From Nakazawaea peltata (taxonomy: Eukaryota > Ascomycota > Pichiomycetes > Alaninales > Pachysolenaceae), in assembly GCA_001599355.1 (NCBI GenBank), contig BCGQ01000001.1, positions 1,119,135 through 1,183,134 on the forward strand: a stretch of DNA of 64,000 nt. Reading direction: 5' to 3'. A model generated the notes under the pieces. It ran no database searches, had not been told where the DNA came from, and saw only the letters and a program-made list of their open reading frames with translations. A program made the position numbers and the translations under genes. Below, piece by piece: positions 1 to 9,521 of this stretch. Position 1 is the stretch's first letter. The number at the start of each line of letters is the position of its first letter.

Positions 1-200
1 GATAGAAAGAGTAGAGAGGATAGAGAGAGGGTAATAAGAGGGTGTTTAGAATAAGCTAGACGATAGCTAGACGATAGTAGACGGTAGTAGAGGCTAGTTT
101 ACGGCACTTTACAATAGTTAGTGAAATCTGGTATCCCATTAATATACACCATACTTAATAAATAATAAATAAATCTTAGATCACTTCAGTATCTACTTCA

Positions 201-1496
201 CTACTTCACATTAGAATGATCAGGCACCTTCCCCCTTCCATACCCATCTTTACCATAATAATCCATAGGATAATAATTACTCTCCCATTTACGATCTTGA
301 TCTAACATAACCATAGTTTCATAGGGGGTTAGAAGGGGTTTATTGAAGGCATATCCCCAATCTATACTTAATCTTGGACAAGCAACTTGAACAAATGCAT
401 CGATATCGTCAAACATTGATAACTTCTGAGGGAAGATCTCCGATAAAATGATCTTAACAACAATACGACCCGATTCCGAAAGTCGTTTCTCCAAATTCAG
501 TAAAGTTGCACTACTACCTTGTCTTCCTAAGGCACCTAAGATCAAACCCACTTTTTTCAGCTTGGAGGCAACATTGATAGCTTCTTCTCTGATTTGTAAT
601 AATTGTTCTTGGTCATAATACTCACGAGTAAACTTCCTAGAATATGGATCATATCTATACAGTGGGATCTCTGGGTTATGGATCATGGAGCTCTCTAAAT
701 GGAAACGACCATCTCCTATATAAATCATGGCATTAATCTGGGTCTTGTCTAATCTTTGAGATGTACATCCTAGCACCTCACCTTTGGAAAGCGGCATTAT
801 TTGGGGTGGAATCACATATATAAGTTTATCAGTATCTGGATCCTCCAATTTCTTCTTAATACTATGGATAGCAGGGTTAAATTGGATAGTTCCAAAGACC
901 AGAAGTTGGTCTCCTTGGTTGAAATTACGTTTTATAGTATTTACAAGGTGTGTCTCGTCCATTGTAATGGTAACAAACACATACAATACCTTAATTAAGG
1001 TGATATCAATCGGAACCAAACAAGAATGAGCATAATGTACAATGAAATCACAGTCTAACGATCTGGCAGTGTAGTCATCGATACAACAGGCACCGTAAGA
1101 CACATCTCCCATCACAATGGTTTCACACTCGCAGAATTGTTCCAAAATATCGCTGATAATAAGTGAATATATCAATAACCCTTCAGGCATTTGAAGCAGT
1201 ACCCTCTTAGCGTTTTGCTTACGAATATTCCATACGGTTTTATGGATCTCAAAGTTATAATTAGAGGGGAGTAATTTGATCAGTTCGTTGAGATCCTTGT
1301 CATGAAGGATATCGTCCGGAATTTGGTGTATGATTCTTCCCAATCTTGGGCGTGATTTCTTCACGATAGATGTTCCTTCCAGGGCATTTGCCTTTGAAGA
1401 GTCGGTGGAGTCGAGGGGGGAAGTATTGGGGGTGGTTTCGGATTCTTTTTTGGTTTTTCTACCAACGAATCTTCTTCTGGGTTCTTCTAATGTCAT
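201..1496 (-). CDS. DPH1: Diphthamide synthesis subunit Dph1
   Basis: 431 residues, close to the roughly 425 of yeast Dph1. With Dph2 this iron-sulphur, non-classical radical-SAM enzyme transfers a 3-amino-3-carboxypropyl group from SAM to the histidine of elongation factor 2, the first step of diphthamide. Seen: a variable basic N-terminus, then the three-repeat Dph1/Dph2 fold with cysteines in GDVSYGACCIDDY (about residue 130), HYAHSCLVP and VACPRLSIDWG, which in the family ligate the cluster. The ATG is followed by a basic tail typical of the family. It is divergent to SHQ1 across a 379-bp promoter, and both are translation or ribosome genes. Identification is secure from the conserved blocks. 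Confidence 0.95.
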   Translation of the reverse strand: MTLEEPRRRFVGRKTKKESETTPNTSPLDSTDSSKANALEGTSIVKKSRPRLGRIIHQIPDDILHDKDLNELIKLLPSNYNFEIHKTVWNIRKQNAKRVLLQMPEGLLIYSLIISDILEQFCECETIVMGDVSYGACCIDDYTARSLDCDFIVHYAHSCLVPIDITLIKVLYVFVTITMDETHLVNTIKRNFNQGDQLLVFGTIQFNPAIHSIKKKLEDPDTDKLIYVIPPQIMPLSKGEVLGCTSQRLDKTQINAMIYIGDGRFHLESSMIHNPEIPLYRYDPYSRKFTREYYDQEQLLQIREEAINVASKLKKVGLILGALGRQGSSATLLNLEKRLSESGRIVVKIILSEIFPQKLSMFDDIDAFVQVACPRLSIDWGYAFNKPLLTPYETMVMLDQDRKWESNYYPMDYYGKDGYGRGKVPDHSNVK

Positions 1497-1875
1497 GGGG
1501 TGAGTGAGTTGTTGAGTAGATGAGTAGAAGTGACTCGGCGGGTGGTGTGGTGAGAGGGAGATTTTAGCGGTGAGATAAAAATTTTAGCAAAGGCTAAAAT
1601 TTTTCTGCCCTAAAGGGCAAGGAAGAGAAGATATGGGAGCAAAATACGATAAAAGTAGAGGAAAGAGCATGAGAATTGAGCCAAAAATAAATTAGACAGG
1701 GCAAGCAGAGCAAAATACACAAAAACAAGAGAAGAGAAAGAGAAAGAAGGGCAGATTAGGCAGCTCAACTAGGCCCAACTGGGGCAGAATTCACACTGAA
1801 AAATTTCACCCCCGAGACCAAGAAGAGCTGAGAAGAGATTAAACACCCAACTATAACACCCAAATAACACCTAAA
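1497..1875. promoter_or_regulatory. Divergent DPH1-SHQ1 promoter
   Basis: This 379-bp spacer between divergent starts holds two adjacent inverted repeats (1577-1604 and 1606-1619), and a GAAAAATTTC-like element near 1798. No small gene is visible in it. Confidence 0.6.
1577..1604. promoter_or_regulatory. Inverted repeat with AAAATTTT (RRPE-like) arms
   Basis: Arm AAAAATTTTAGC (1577-1588), loop aaag, perfect complementary arm GCTAAAATTTTT (1593-1604). Each arm contains the AAAATTTT core of the ribosome-biogenesis RRPE element. A second short hairpin, TGCCC-taaa-GGGCA, follows at 1606-1619. It lies in the promoter shared by two ribosome/translation genes. Confidence 0.6.
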
Positions 1876-3420
1876 ATGATCACTCCAAGATTCAATATCG
1901 ATCAAGATGATGAATTCGTGATCATAGACATCAAAATTACTCATGCCCGCTTCAATTCCGCCAATGTTGAGATGGTAGTAGAAGATAACTTGTTCATCTT
2001 CTCTTTGGCTCCATACTATTTGAGATTGAGGTTACCTAAAAGTCTTGTGGATGACGAAAGAAGTAGTGCTAAGATGAACGCAGCCACTGAAGAGATCAAT
2101 ATTAAGATTCCTAAGTTGAATAAAGGTGAGTTTTTCGAGGATTTAGATATTCATGCCAAGTTGTTACTGAGGATTGGGGATGTGACAGGGCAAGAAGCCA
2201 GGGAGGTGAGTGGAGGTTCTGAATTAGGCTTAGGTTCAGGTCCAGCAGTTTCTAAGCGCCCATTAATAGAAGAAGTCCTGTTAGACGCCAGCACCATCGA
2301 TGCTCAAATTAATAGTCTTGCCTTAGATCAAGGTGAGCTGTTTGATTGGGAGATCCCTCAAGAGGAAGAGAAAGAGGTGAGCACAACGGGTCTTGGGGAT
2401 TCCCAGCTCCAACCTAATTTCAAATATGGATTCAATGACCTGTATTCTGTCATCGTTGGAAGTTCTATCGCAAATGGTAATGATATCAATGAGTTAGCTG
2501 ACCCTGAACATACCTCTCCAGAGCAAAGAATAATGGAAAGATTAATCAAAGAGAATATCAAATTTGACCATGAATATTATGCTGCCGACTATATAATGCA
2601 GACTTATCCTCTGGAAGATGACGATAAACAGTTCTCCGAGTTGTTAAAGTGGGTGAGCCCGACTACTAAACTCTACCAGAAATTTAAAGCCAGTAACCCC
2701 TCTGGAGCCAATTTCCCTCCAATTGAATTCACCAAGGAGGAACAAGATCGAATGGTCCAGCTTCCTAAAAGACACTTCCTCGTAGACCATCCAGTTTATT
2801 GGCATAGTAGTATTGTAGCCATATTGTTTGCTTATTGTTTTGAGGTGAGACAGAATATGGGAGAAGATGAGTTGACCGTAGAAAGCGCTTGGACCGTAGG
2901 TAAATTAGTTCCTCAAATTGCAATGTTGGATAGTAGGATTATGAGTAAAGAACAGACTACCGAGTCATCCAATATCATGGACCTGCTCGTCCTCACTTGT
3001 ACTCGTCGTCTGCTTCTGTACCCTCTTCATCGTAGTTTCCCTCTTACTGTCAAAGTATGGGACGATGTATATCATTTATTACGTTGTGGGAAACGTCATG
3101 TTCTCCGGGCTCTTTTGCTGTGTCGTGAATTGTTCCGTTACCATGATGTGTATTATGTGTATTGTAAGATTTTGTTTGATGATTTGATCTCATGGTTTGT
3201 TCATGATGTTGGAGAGAATCTGGTGAGACTGATACTGCATGAATTACATAGACTGAGTAGGGGAATCACTAAGAGGAGTGTAGTATTTGAGAAGGTGATT
3301 AAGGAAGGGGAAGGTGAGGGACAAGGAGAAGGAGAAGACGAAGACGAAGACGAAGAAATGGTCCTGCTCGATTTACAAGAAATCGAAGAAATGACTGAAG
3401 AAATGTATAGAAATATCTAA
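1876..3420 (+). CDS. SHQ1: Shq1, box H/ACA snoRNP assembly chaperone
   Basis: 514 residues (yeast Shq1 is about 507). Shq1 holds the pseudouridine synthase Cbf5 (dyskerin) as an RNA mimic before H/ACA RNP assembly, acting in the nucleoplasm and cytoplasm. Seen: an N-terminal CS/p23-like domain (about residues 1-95, starting MITPRFNIDQDDEFVIIDI), an acidic linker, then the helical SHQ1-specific domain (about 210-460) with HPVYWHSS, CTRRLLLYPLHRS and ALLLCRELFRYHDVYY. The C-terminus is a low-complexity Glu/Asp/Gly tract. The start ATG is the first in frame after the divergent promoter. The 3' end is 47 bp from the converging gene at 3468. Confidence 0.93.
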   Translation: MITPRFNIDQDDEFVIIDIKITHARFNSANVEMVVEDNLFIFSLAPYYLRLRLPKSLVDDERSSAKMNAATEEINIKIPKLNKGEFFEDLDIHAKLLLRIGDVTGQEAREVSGGSELGLGSGPAVSKRPLIEEVLLDASTIDAQINSLALDQGELFDWEIPQEEEKEVSTTGLGDSQLQPNFKYGFNDLYSVIVGSSIANGNDINELADPEHTSPEQRIMERLIKENIKFDHEYYAADYIMQTYPLEDDDKQFSELLKWVSPTTKLYQKFKASNPSGANFPPIEFTKEEQDRMVQLPKRHFLVDHPVYWHSSIVAILFAYCFEVRQNMGEDELTVESAWTVGKLVPQIAMLDSRIMSKEQTTESSNIMDLLVLTCTRRLLLYPLHRSFPLTVKVWDDVYHLLRCGKRHVLRALLLCRELFRYHDVYYVYCKILFDDLISWFVHDVGENLVRLILHELHRLSRGITKRSVVFEKVIKEGEGEGQGEGEDEDEDEEMVLLDLQEIEEMTEEMYRNI

Positions 3421-3467
3421 CCTATTAATCAGAATGACATTATATTATATACTCGTACAGAAATTAC

Positions 3468-5210
3468 TTATCCAAGGATATTGGGATACTTGGTCTTCTC
3501 TTCAATTTTCAGCCCGGAAACAGCTTCAGAAACCTCTATAGATATGCCTTGAGCAGCGCTACTTTCGGATCTAGTCCTATTATGAGAAGTTATGAATTTT
3601 CTACGATCATCTGAGCTGGAAGTTGGTGCGGAAGGGCCTGTTGCCGAGGTTGTGGCTGTCTCTGATCCACTGATCTCATCACTAGATGATCTTCTACGTT
3701 TATGTGTAGGTGTGACATCATCAGCAGGAGTCCAATGATGAAATTGGATCAATTGGTGTTGAAGAATCACTGGTTGTGACAGAGCCAGTGAAGTTGACAG
3801 AGATCTACTATGTCCAGCATCTATGGCATTTTGCATACTTTGCATAGATTTGGCTACATTGGTCGAGACAGATGGCATAGGTGGTGGTTTTGGGGCCGTT
3901 GGTTCTTCTTGATGGAAAGAAACAGCCGATTGTTCAGGAATAGAGACCTTTGGAGGGAGAGATGAATGTCTCAGATGTCCATGGACTGAAGGAGACCCCC
4001 CGGAAGAGTGGTGGAGTGGTCTTCCCATAAACCTTGGATTCAAAGAAGCTACAGCCAGAGCACCAAGTTTCAGAGGAGATAATTGACGTTGATGTCTCTG
4101 TTGTTGTTGAAGAGGGATATGCAATTGACTCATTGGAGGTTGTGACAGGGCCAGAAGTTTTTGGTTCAAGCTGCGAGGAGGTGTAGAAACAGCAGCTGGA
4201 GACGCAATGTATGGCTGTTGAGGTTGGTTTATGAAATGAGGGGGATTCAGACGAGCACTTTGAGGTGATGTGATTTCGGGACCTGAAGGTGGGCCCGAAG
4301 GATGACCAGAAGGATGACCTGAAGGTTGACCGGGAGTCTCAGGTTTAGCAGAGTCTCCACCGAATCTGAAATTTGTAGGCATTGGCGGTGTAGAGAAGTC
4401 ATCCTGCTGTGGCTTTTGATATTGATATCTAGGCAGATTGAAAGGTTGCTGCTGTTGGAATTCCGAAGGGGTCAGAAGAGTCAGGCTACGACTATGAATG
4501 AACGGACTTCTACCAAGAGTATTAGGTTTGGAGATATTATCGGGAGTTTCCGGGGGTTGTTGTGGATGTCTTGGGATCAGTTGCATGAAGAGTTGGTTTT
4601 TAGGTTGGTTGACATTGTGTTGTTGTGGTGGTTGGGGGTGTTGATGTTGGAGTTGGTGCTGCTGCTGCTGCTGCTGTTGCTGCCTATACTCCTCAAATAT
4701 AGTACTAATTTGTTCTTGACTCATACTTGGACCGGCAAAAACCACAGGTATCAAATCTGGTGGAATTTGCAGTCTCATCAGATGTTTAAGTAACTCTAAA
4801 GACCTAGTCAAATTCTCAAGTTTGTAATATTCTTGCTTGGTCTTCTCTTGTTCCGCCTTAAGATTGATCAGATGCACTAAAGAAGTCTCTGTGAAGGGCC
4901 AATCAGCAAATTGAGGACCTAGAAGATCCACCATTTTCGATTTCTTGGAAGATGGAGACCCTGTCAGAGTAGTCTCACTTTTCTTGGAACCGCTCCTCTC
5001 GAGTTTCAGCGAAGACCCGCCTGTTGTTGCAGCAGATGCAGAAGAAGAGGCCGATTTTTCGTCGAGATCCATCTGGTTCTGCTGGTTAATTGTATGATTA
5101 TCGGGCAATTCTCTTGCCAGCAGTGCTAATTCAGAAACAGCTCTGATGCGTTCGGATTTAGATTGAATCGCGAGTCCCGTCGATGTCGAGGTTGATCTCA
5201 GCACCATCAT
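3468..5210 (-). CDS. Unrecognised Ser/Pro/Gln-rich protein
   Basis: I do not recognise this 580-residue protein. Only the block near residues 95-170 looks folded: it begins LLGPQFADWPF and continues as a helical LXXL-rich segment (NLTRSLELLKHLMRLQIPPDL), followed by a poly-Gln/His run at about 180-205. The rest is Pro/Ser/Gln-rich with several basic-Ser sites, a short QFHHWTP motif, a KRRRSSSDE potential nuclear signal or kinase site, and a C-terminal KYPNILG. Such composition suggests a nuclear or cortical regulatory protein, but that is inference. Two adjacent ATGs are possible starts. A long 790-bp upstream region suggests complex control. Confidence 0.75.
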   Translation of the reverse strand: MMVLRSTSTSTGLAIQSKSERIRAVSELALLARELPDNHTINQQNQMDLDEKSASSSASAATTGGSSLKLERSGSKKSETTLTGSPSSKKSKMVDLLGPQFADWPFTETSLVHLINLKAEQEKTKQEYYKLENLTRSLELLKHLMRLQIPPDLIPVVFAGPSMSQEQISTIFEEYRQQQQQQQQHQLQHQHPQPPQQHNVNQPKNQLFMQLIPRHPQQPPETPDNISKPNTLGRSPFIHSRSLTLLTPSEFQQQQPFNLPRYQYQKPQQDDFSTPPMPTNFRFGGDSAKPETPGQPSGHPSGHPSGPPSGPEITSPQSARLNPPHFINQPQQPYIASPAAVSTPPRSLNQKLLALSQPPMSQLHIPLQQQQRHQRQLSPLKLGALAVASLNPRFMGRPLHHSSGGSPSVHGHLRHSSLPPKVSIPEQSAVSFHQEEPTAPKPPPMPSVSTNVAKSMQSMQNAIDAGHSRSLSTSLALSQPVILQHQLIQFHHWTPADDVTPTHKRRRSSSDEISGSETATTSATGPSAPTSSSDDRRKFITSHNRTRSESSAAQGISIEVSEAVSGLKIEEKTKYPNILG

Positions 5211-6000
5211 CTTTTTACACCTTTTTAAACTGGTTTTTTCTTAGTTTGGGAAGGGGTTTCCGTTTTGGGTAAAATTCGTCCTAATTTGGCAGTACACGTC
5301 AGGGGAGTGATGGGCAGTGAGTGGGAGCGAGGTGGTGGGAGTGAGCTGGTGAGAGCGAGCTTGGTGTTATGATGTTAAGCAGATGTTGAGTGGATGACTA
5401 GATCTGATTATTGACTTGGATGATCAGACAGTTGGATTGGACAATCGAGTTCGGTCTGCAGGCTCACTGGTTTAATCAGACTATCTCTTCAATAAATCTC
5501 TCTATTCTTATCAGTAGCACTTTATCAATTTGATAGATCTATTATTAGTGTGCTTCTTTTGCGTTCGCTGCGCTCTATCAAAGTTCTGTTATGGGGCTTT
5601 TATTCCTTTGAGGGTTTGACCTATACTTTGAATGGAGAAATAAACTAAACCTTTGAGTTGATTCAGATCATATCTACTGACATGTTCATTTTATATTTCC
5701 AACGTTAATCCCTTCACAATTCCCACTTGTGACATATCTGAGATCTGTCTGTCTTTTGTTTGTGACTTGCCTAAAATGGAAATCACCATAGAGAAAAATT
5801 ACCCCCTTTGAGCGGTCATTTGGTAACCCCTTTGGGGGTTAGTCATGTGAATACGAGGTGATACAGACGAATGGCACAGACGAATGGCACAGACAAATAG
5901 CACATGCTTTCTGTAAGCAGAATATACAGAATTTTGTCATATTCGACTCAAACTACTCCGCATAACCAAATTTTCTTAATATTTATTATACATAATTCAT
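5211..6000. other. Gene-free spacer, upstream of the Ser/Pro/Gln-rich gene
   Basis: 790 bp holding the promoter of the gene ending at 5210 and the 3' flank of the permease. It contains a short tandem repeat of a 12-mer (cgaatggcacaga and variants) near 5869-5900 and CCCCTTTG runs near 5806-5835. No supported gene was found. Confidence 0.5.
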
Positions 6001-7710
6001 TTATGAAATCCAAAGCCAGATTTTATGCCAAATAGACAGATCCAGACCCAATTCTCCATTCTCATCGTCAAGCCAAATCGAACTTTCTACTCTCTTTCTA
6101 TCACTATCAATATCAACCTCCTCAATTGGGATAATGAATCTCTTTTCTCTGTAATAGATTTGGAAGACAATCCATAAAATAGCAAAAATGATCAAAGAAA
6201 CGTACAGGGTAAAGAATCCAGATGCTGTGAAATCGAAGAAAACATCATATCCTTGAACGAAAGTGATCAAAATGATGAAAAATGCAGTATAGTAGTCTCC
6301 GTATTTTAAGAATTTCCCCTTGAATGGTAATGAGTCTCTTGTGTTTCCTTGAAGTGTTAAAGCTTGTACAAATCTGATATGACAAAGTGGAATAAAAGAC
6401 CAAGCAATCAACCCAGCTACTGTAGAGATGTTAACAAGCCAGTTAAACAGTGTGGTACCACTAGTAGAAACCGAAAGGTACAGCAAAGCTCCAAATAACA
6501 GAGTTGTGAGAACACTGATATAAGGAACACCACCTTTAGTACATTTTTGGAAGATTTTAGGAGCAATTCCCAGCTCTGAAAGCCCATAAAGAACTCTTGA
6601 TCCTAAATAAATATCAGAGTTAGCTGCACTGATAACAGTAACCAAAATGACAGCATTGAAAATATGAGGTAAGATTGGGGTTCCAGAGTTAACAATTGCA
6701 ATAACAAATGGAGAACTAGAAGTATATGAAGCGTCACTGCTTAACAGGGAGTCATTATATGGGACAAGTAAACCAATGAAGAATAAAGAAGTGATGTAGA
6801 AAAATAAGATTCTGAAAAGAACCTTCTTGATCAGTTCAGGAATAGTCTTTTGAGGGTTAGCACATTCTCCCGATGCAATGGACAGAGTCTCACAACCTTG
6901 GAAAGTGAACAGAGCATTAATTAAAGATGATACCCAACCGAGGAATCTGTCTGTATTTAAATTCAGTACTAAACCAACTCCATCACCAACAACACCAGGA
7001 TTTCTCCAATATCTGAAACCTATAGCTCCTTGATCACCAGCACCACAAACCATACAAAGAGCAAAGATCAACCATCCCAGAATAGCCAAGATCTTGACAC
7101 CCAGAATCCAGAACTCTGTTTCACCGTAAACTTTGACACTACACAAATTAGACAGAGTCACAAGGATCCAGAAAATGGTGATCCAAACCAGAACTGGAAC
7201 ACTATCGGTCCAAAGATTGATCAAACTAGGAATGACTGATAATTCAACAGACAAAGTGATACTCCAGTTATAGAATGTCATATAACCGTTCAGAGCACCC
7301 AAAGGTCTTGAAAGGAATCTGGTACAATACACAGTGTAAGATCCAGCAACTGGAATATATGTTGACATCTCTCCCAAAGCTTGGACAATAATATAAACTA
7401 AAGAACCCATAAAAAGATACAGGACCAAAGAATTGACTGGTCCAGCATCTTGTAATGGAGTCAGAATACCAATGAACAAACCAGTACCAATGGTACCACC
7501 CAACAGAATCATACTCAAATGACGAGCTTTTAATCCACGTTTAACCTTAGTTTCCTCAACTTCACCATTGATATCTTCAGCTTCTAAGCTGGAAGAACTC
7601 TTCAATGTGGTTGATCTCAAATTATAATCATTTGGAGAAGCCTTGCTGAAACCTGTAGAAGCAGATGTCGATGCAAGAACATCAAGTTCTATCCCTTGTT
7701 CCCTGCTCAT
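6001..7710 (-). CDS. Plasma-membrane basic amino-acid permease (CAN1/LYP1/ALP1 type)
   Basis: 569 residues, APC superfamily, yeast amino-acid transporter group. It is a proton-coupled importer, probably of Lys/Arg. Seen: a hydrophilic N-terminus with KRGLKARH just before TM1, the signature GGTIGTGLFIG, then GPVNSLVLYLFMGSL, GEMSTYIPVAGSYTVY, GFRYWRNPG, SSLINA-x-FTFQG, GLLVPYND, SPFVIAIVNSG and KGGVPYISVL, spread over about 12 membrane segments. The order and wording match Can1/Lyp1/Alp1 closely, but the substrate within that trio cannot be assigned. One CTG (6910-6912) sits where Can1 has INAAFTFQG, so it reads Ala. It is divergent to ASF1. Confidence 0.88.
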   Translation of the reverse strand: MSREQGIELDVLASTSASTGFSKASPNDYNLRSTTLKSSSSLEAEDINGEVEETKVKRGLKARHLSMILLGGTIGTGLFIGILTPLQDAGPVNSLVLYLFMGSLVYIIVQALGEMSTYIPVAGSYTVYCTRFLSRPLGALNGYMTFYNWSITLSVELSVIPSLINLWTDSVPVLVWITIFWILVTLSNLCSVKVYGETEFWILGVKILAILGWLIFALCMVCGAGDQGAIGFRYWRNPGVVGDGVGLVLNLNTDRFLGWVSSLINALFTFQGCETLSIASGECANPQKTIPELIKKVLFRILFFYITSLFFIGLLVPYNDSLLSSDASYTSSSPFVIAIVNSGTPILPHIFNAVILVTVISAANSDIYLGSRVLYGLSELGIAPKIFQKCTKGGVPYISVLTTLLFGALLYLSVSTSGTTLFNWLVNISTVAGLIAWSFIPLCHIRFVQALTLQGNTRDSLPFKGKFLKYGDYYTAFFIILITFVQGYDVFFDFTASGFFTLYVSLIIFAILWIVFQIYYREKRFIIPIEEVDIDSDRKRVESSIWLDDENGELGLDLSIWHKIWLWIS

Positions 7711-8080
7711 GTTTTATTTTTCAAACTTAAAAACATGACAAATATACTACGGGGGTGAGATGAGGTTGGTAAATATATTAAAAATTTTCTAGATGATACT
7801 ACAAATTTTTAACGATATGCATGCAAGTGAAATCGCCGGTTCAGCTCCGGACCAGCATATCCAGCATCACCTGAATTCAATATGATCCCAATGGCAGTGT
7901 AAAACTTGTACCCAAATAGGTTACGAAAGAGACCGCGAGGCAATATGGGGGGTTAGTACTCTGTGAGTTTCCCGCAAGAGCGTTTTTTTTTTTCATTATG
8001 CAGGAGCTGGGAGCAGTTTCTTTTTTTTTACTTAACGCCTTTTGACAGATTTGTGCTGTGAATGACAACTGTGAGCGAGA

Positions 8081-8088
8081 TCACGTGA
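8081..8088. promoter_or_regulatory. CACGTG palindrome (Cbf1/bHLH-type site)
   Basis: The perfect palindrome TCACGTGA, a canonical E-box of the Cbf1 type, lies about 370 bp upstream of the permease start and 590 bp from ASF1. Which gene it serves is unknown. Confidence 0.4.
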
Positions 8089-8461
8089 TTACGGAGAGAT
8101 GAGTAGACGGTGAAAAAGGGGTGGAACTGGTCGATGAATAGATAGATAGAAGATGTATCTTGTGTAGATGGTTTGAGGAATTGAGTCATTGGAATGAGTT
8201 AGATACACCTAGGGATTTTTATAGAATACACACGATGTTTTACGATTATGATACCATTACTAAATGATATGGTTGAGATCCCATCCTAATAGTAAACTCG
8301 CACAAAAAATCAACCTATCATGAACATATCTCTCAGTTAACACCAAACTAACGTCTTCCCATTCTCCACTTCTCACCCACTTAACCCCTAACTCACCCCC
8401 TCCATATCTCCCTCTCCTCATCCCCAGATAAAAGTAGTGTATTATTCACCAAAAAATCAAG

Positions 8462-8467
8462 ACGCGT
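8462..8467. promoter_or_regulatory. MCB box (ACGCGT) upstream of ASF1
   Basis: ACGCGT inside the 12-bp palindrome AAGACGCGTCTT, 211 bp before the ASF1 ATG. It is the binding motif of MBF (Mbp1-Swi6), which drives G1/S genes, consistent with S-phase need for a histone chaperone. Confidence 0.55.
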
Positions 8468-8677
8468 CTTTTCAAGATCCTCTTTGAAATTCTTCAGCTT
8501 GTCAATCGAAATAGTCAAGTGAAGAAGGAGTTATCTATCAGAAACATCACTATCTAATCTCATTGATACCTGTCATTGACTTCTCGAGTATTGATTACCC
8601 GGAAAGATCACTAAAACCCATTTGATCCTTAGCATTTCATAGAGCGCCCTTCAGAACATCCCATCCCCAATTACACC

Positions 8678-9493
8678 ATGAGTATTGTGTCTCTTTTAGG
8701 TATTAACGTGTTAAACAATCCTGCGAGATTCACGGATCCATATGAATTTGAAATCACTTTCGAGTGTCTTGAGCAATTGAAGGAAGATTTGGAGTGGAAA
8801 TTAACCTATGTGGGCTCGTCTAGATCTTTAGATCACGATCAGGAATTGGATTCGATTTTGGTAGGTCCAATCCCAGTTGGTGTTAACAAATTTCTTTTCA
8901 AACTGGACCCACCTTCTCCTGAATTGATTCCACTGAATGAATTGGTATCTGTGACCGTCATACTATTGTCTTGTTCTTATAATGACCGTGAATTTGTCCG
9001 TGTGGGTTATTATGTGAACAATGAATATGACACGGAAGAGTTACGTGAGAATCCTCCTTCCAAAGTTCAAGTGGAGCATGTGGTAAGAAACATTTTGGCC
9101 GAGAAACCAAGAGTGACAAGGTTTAACATTGTCTGGGATAACGAAGATGGTGAAGGAGATGGTGCCGATGGCGTAGGATATCCTGTTGAAGAAGAAGGAG
9201 TCGATGAATTAGAAGACGATGAAGAAGAGTACGGAAAAGATGAAGAAGAAGAGGAAGAAGAGGAAGAAGAAGATAGTACATTGACAGCTCCAGTAACAGG
9301 AAAACGTGCACGTGAAGACGATGATGAAGAAGACGAGGAAGAAGAGATCGGAGAGGATGATGAAGAAGATATCGGAGATGAAGAAGAAGATATAGAAGAG
9401 GAAGAAGAAGACGAAGAAATTGGTGAAGAAGAAGACATCGAAGAAGAGGAAGAGGATGAAGAAGAAGCCGAGGCTCCAACGCCGAAGGATTAG
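8678..9493 (+). CDS. ASF1: Histone H3-H4 chaperone Asf1
   Basis: 271 residues. The conserved immunoglobulin-like core occupies about residues 1-155 ([87 protein letters not shown]). It is followed by about 115 residues of almost pure Asp/Glu with a short KRAREDDD basic break. The core binds an H3-H4 dimer and partners such as HIR and Rtt109; the acidic tail is typical of yeast Asf1. An MCB box 211 bp upstream suggests G1/S expression. The tail is encoded by a GAA/GAT/GAG-rich tract whose complement gives long spurious poly-Ser frames. The 3' end is 28 bp from the converging gene. Confidence 0.97.
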   Translation: MSIVSLLGINVLNNPARFTDPYEFEITFECLEQLKEDLEWKLTYVGSSRSLDHDQELDSILVGPIPVGVNKFLFKLDPPSPELIPLNELVSVTVILLSCSYNDREFVRVGYYVNNEYDTEELRENPPSKVQVEHVVRNILAEKPRVTRFNIVWDNEDGEGDGADGVGYPVEEEGVDELEDDEEEYGKDEEEEEEEEEEDSTLTAPVTGKRAREDDDEEDEEEEIGEDDEEDIGDEEEDIEEEEEDEEIGEEEDIEEEEEDEEEAEAPTPKD

Positions 9494-9521
9494 TTTATTG
9501 AAATGCCCTATTAAGTTTGTT

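Larger units (their letters stand above)
7711..8677. promoter_or_regulatory. Divergent permease-ASF1 promoter
   Basis: 967 bp between divergent starts. It holds AAAAATTTTCT near 7780, poly-T runs near 7983 and 8020, the palindrome TCACGTGA (8081-8088) and an ACGCGT box (8462-8467). No small gene is supported. Confidence 0.6.

Noticed and set aside
9067-9479. Poly-Ser and poly-Leu frames on the minus strand
   Set aside because: They are shadows of the GAA/GAG-rich acidic tail of ASF1.
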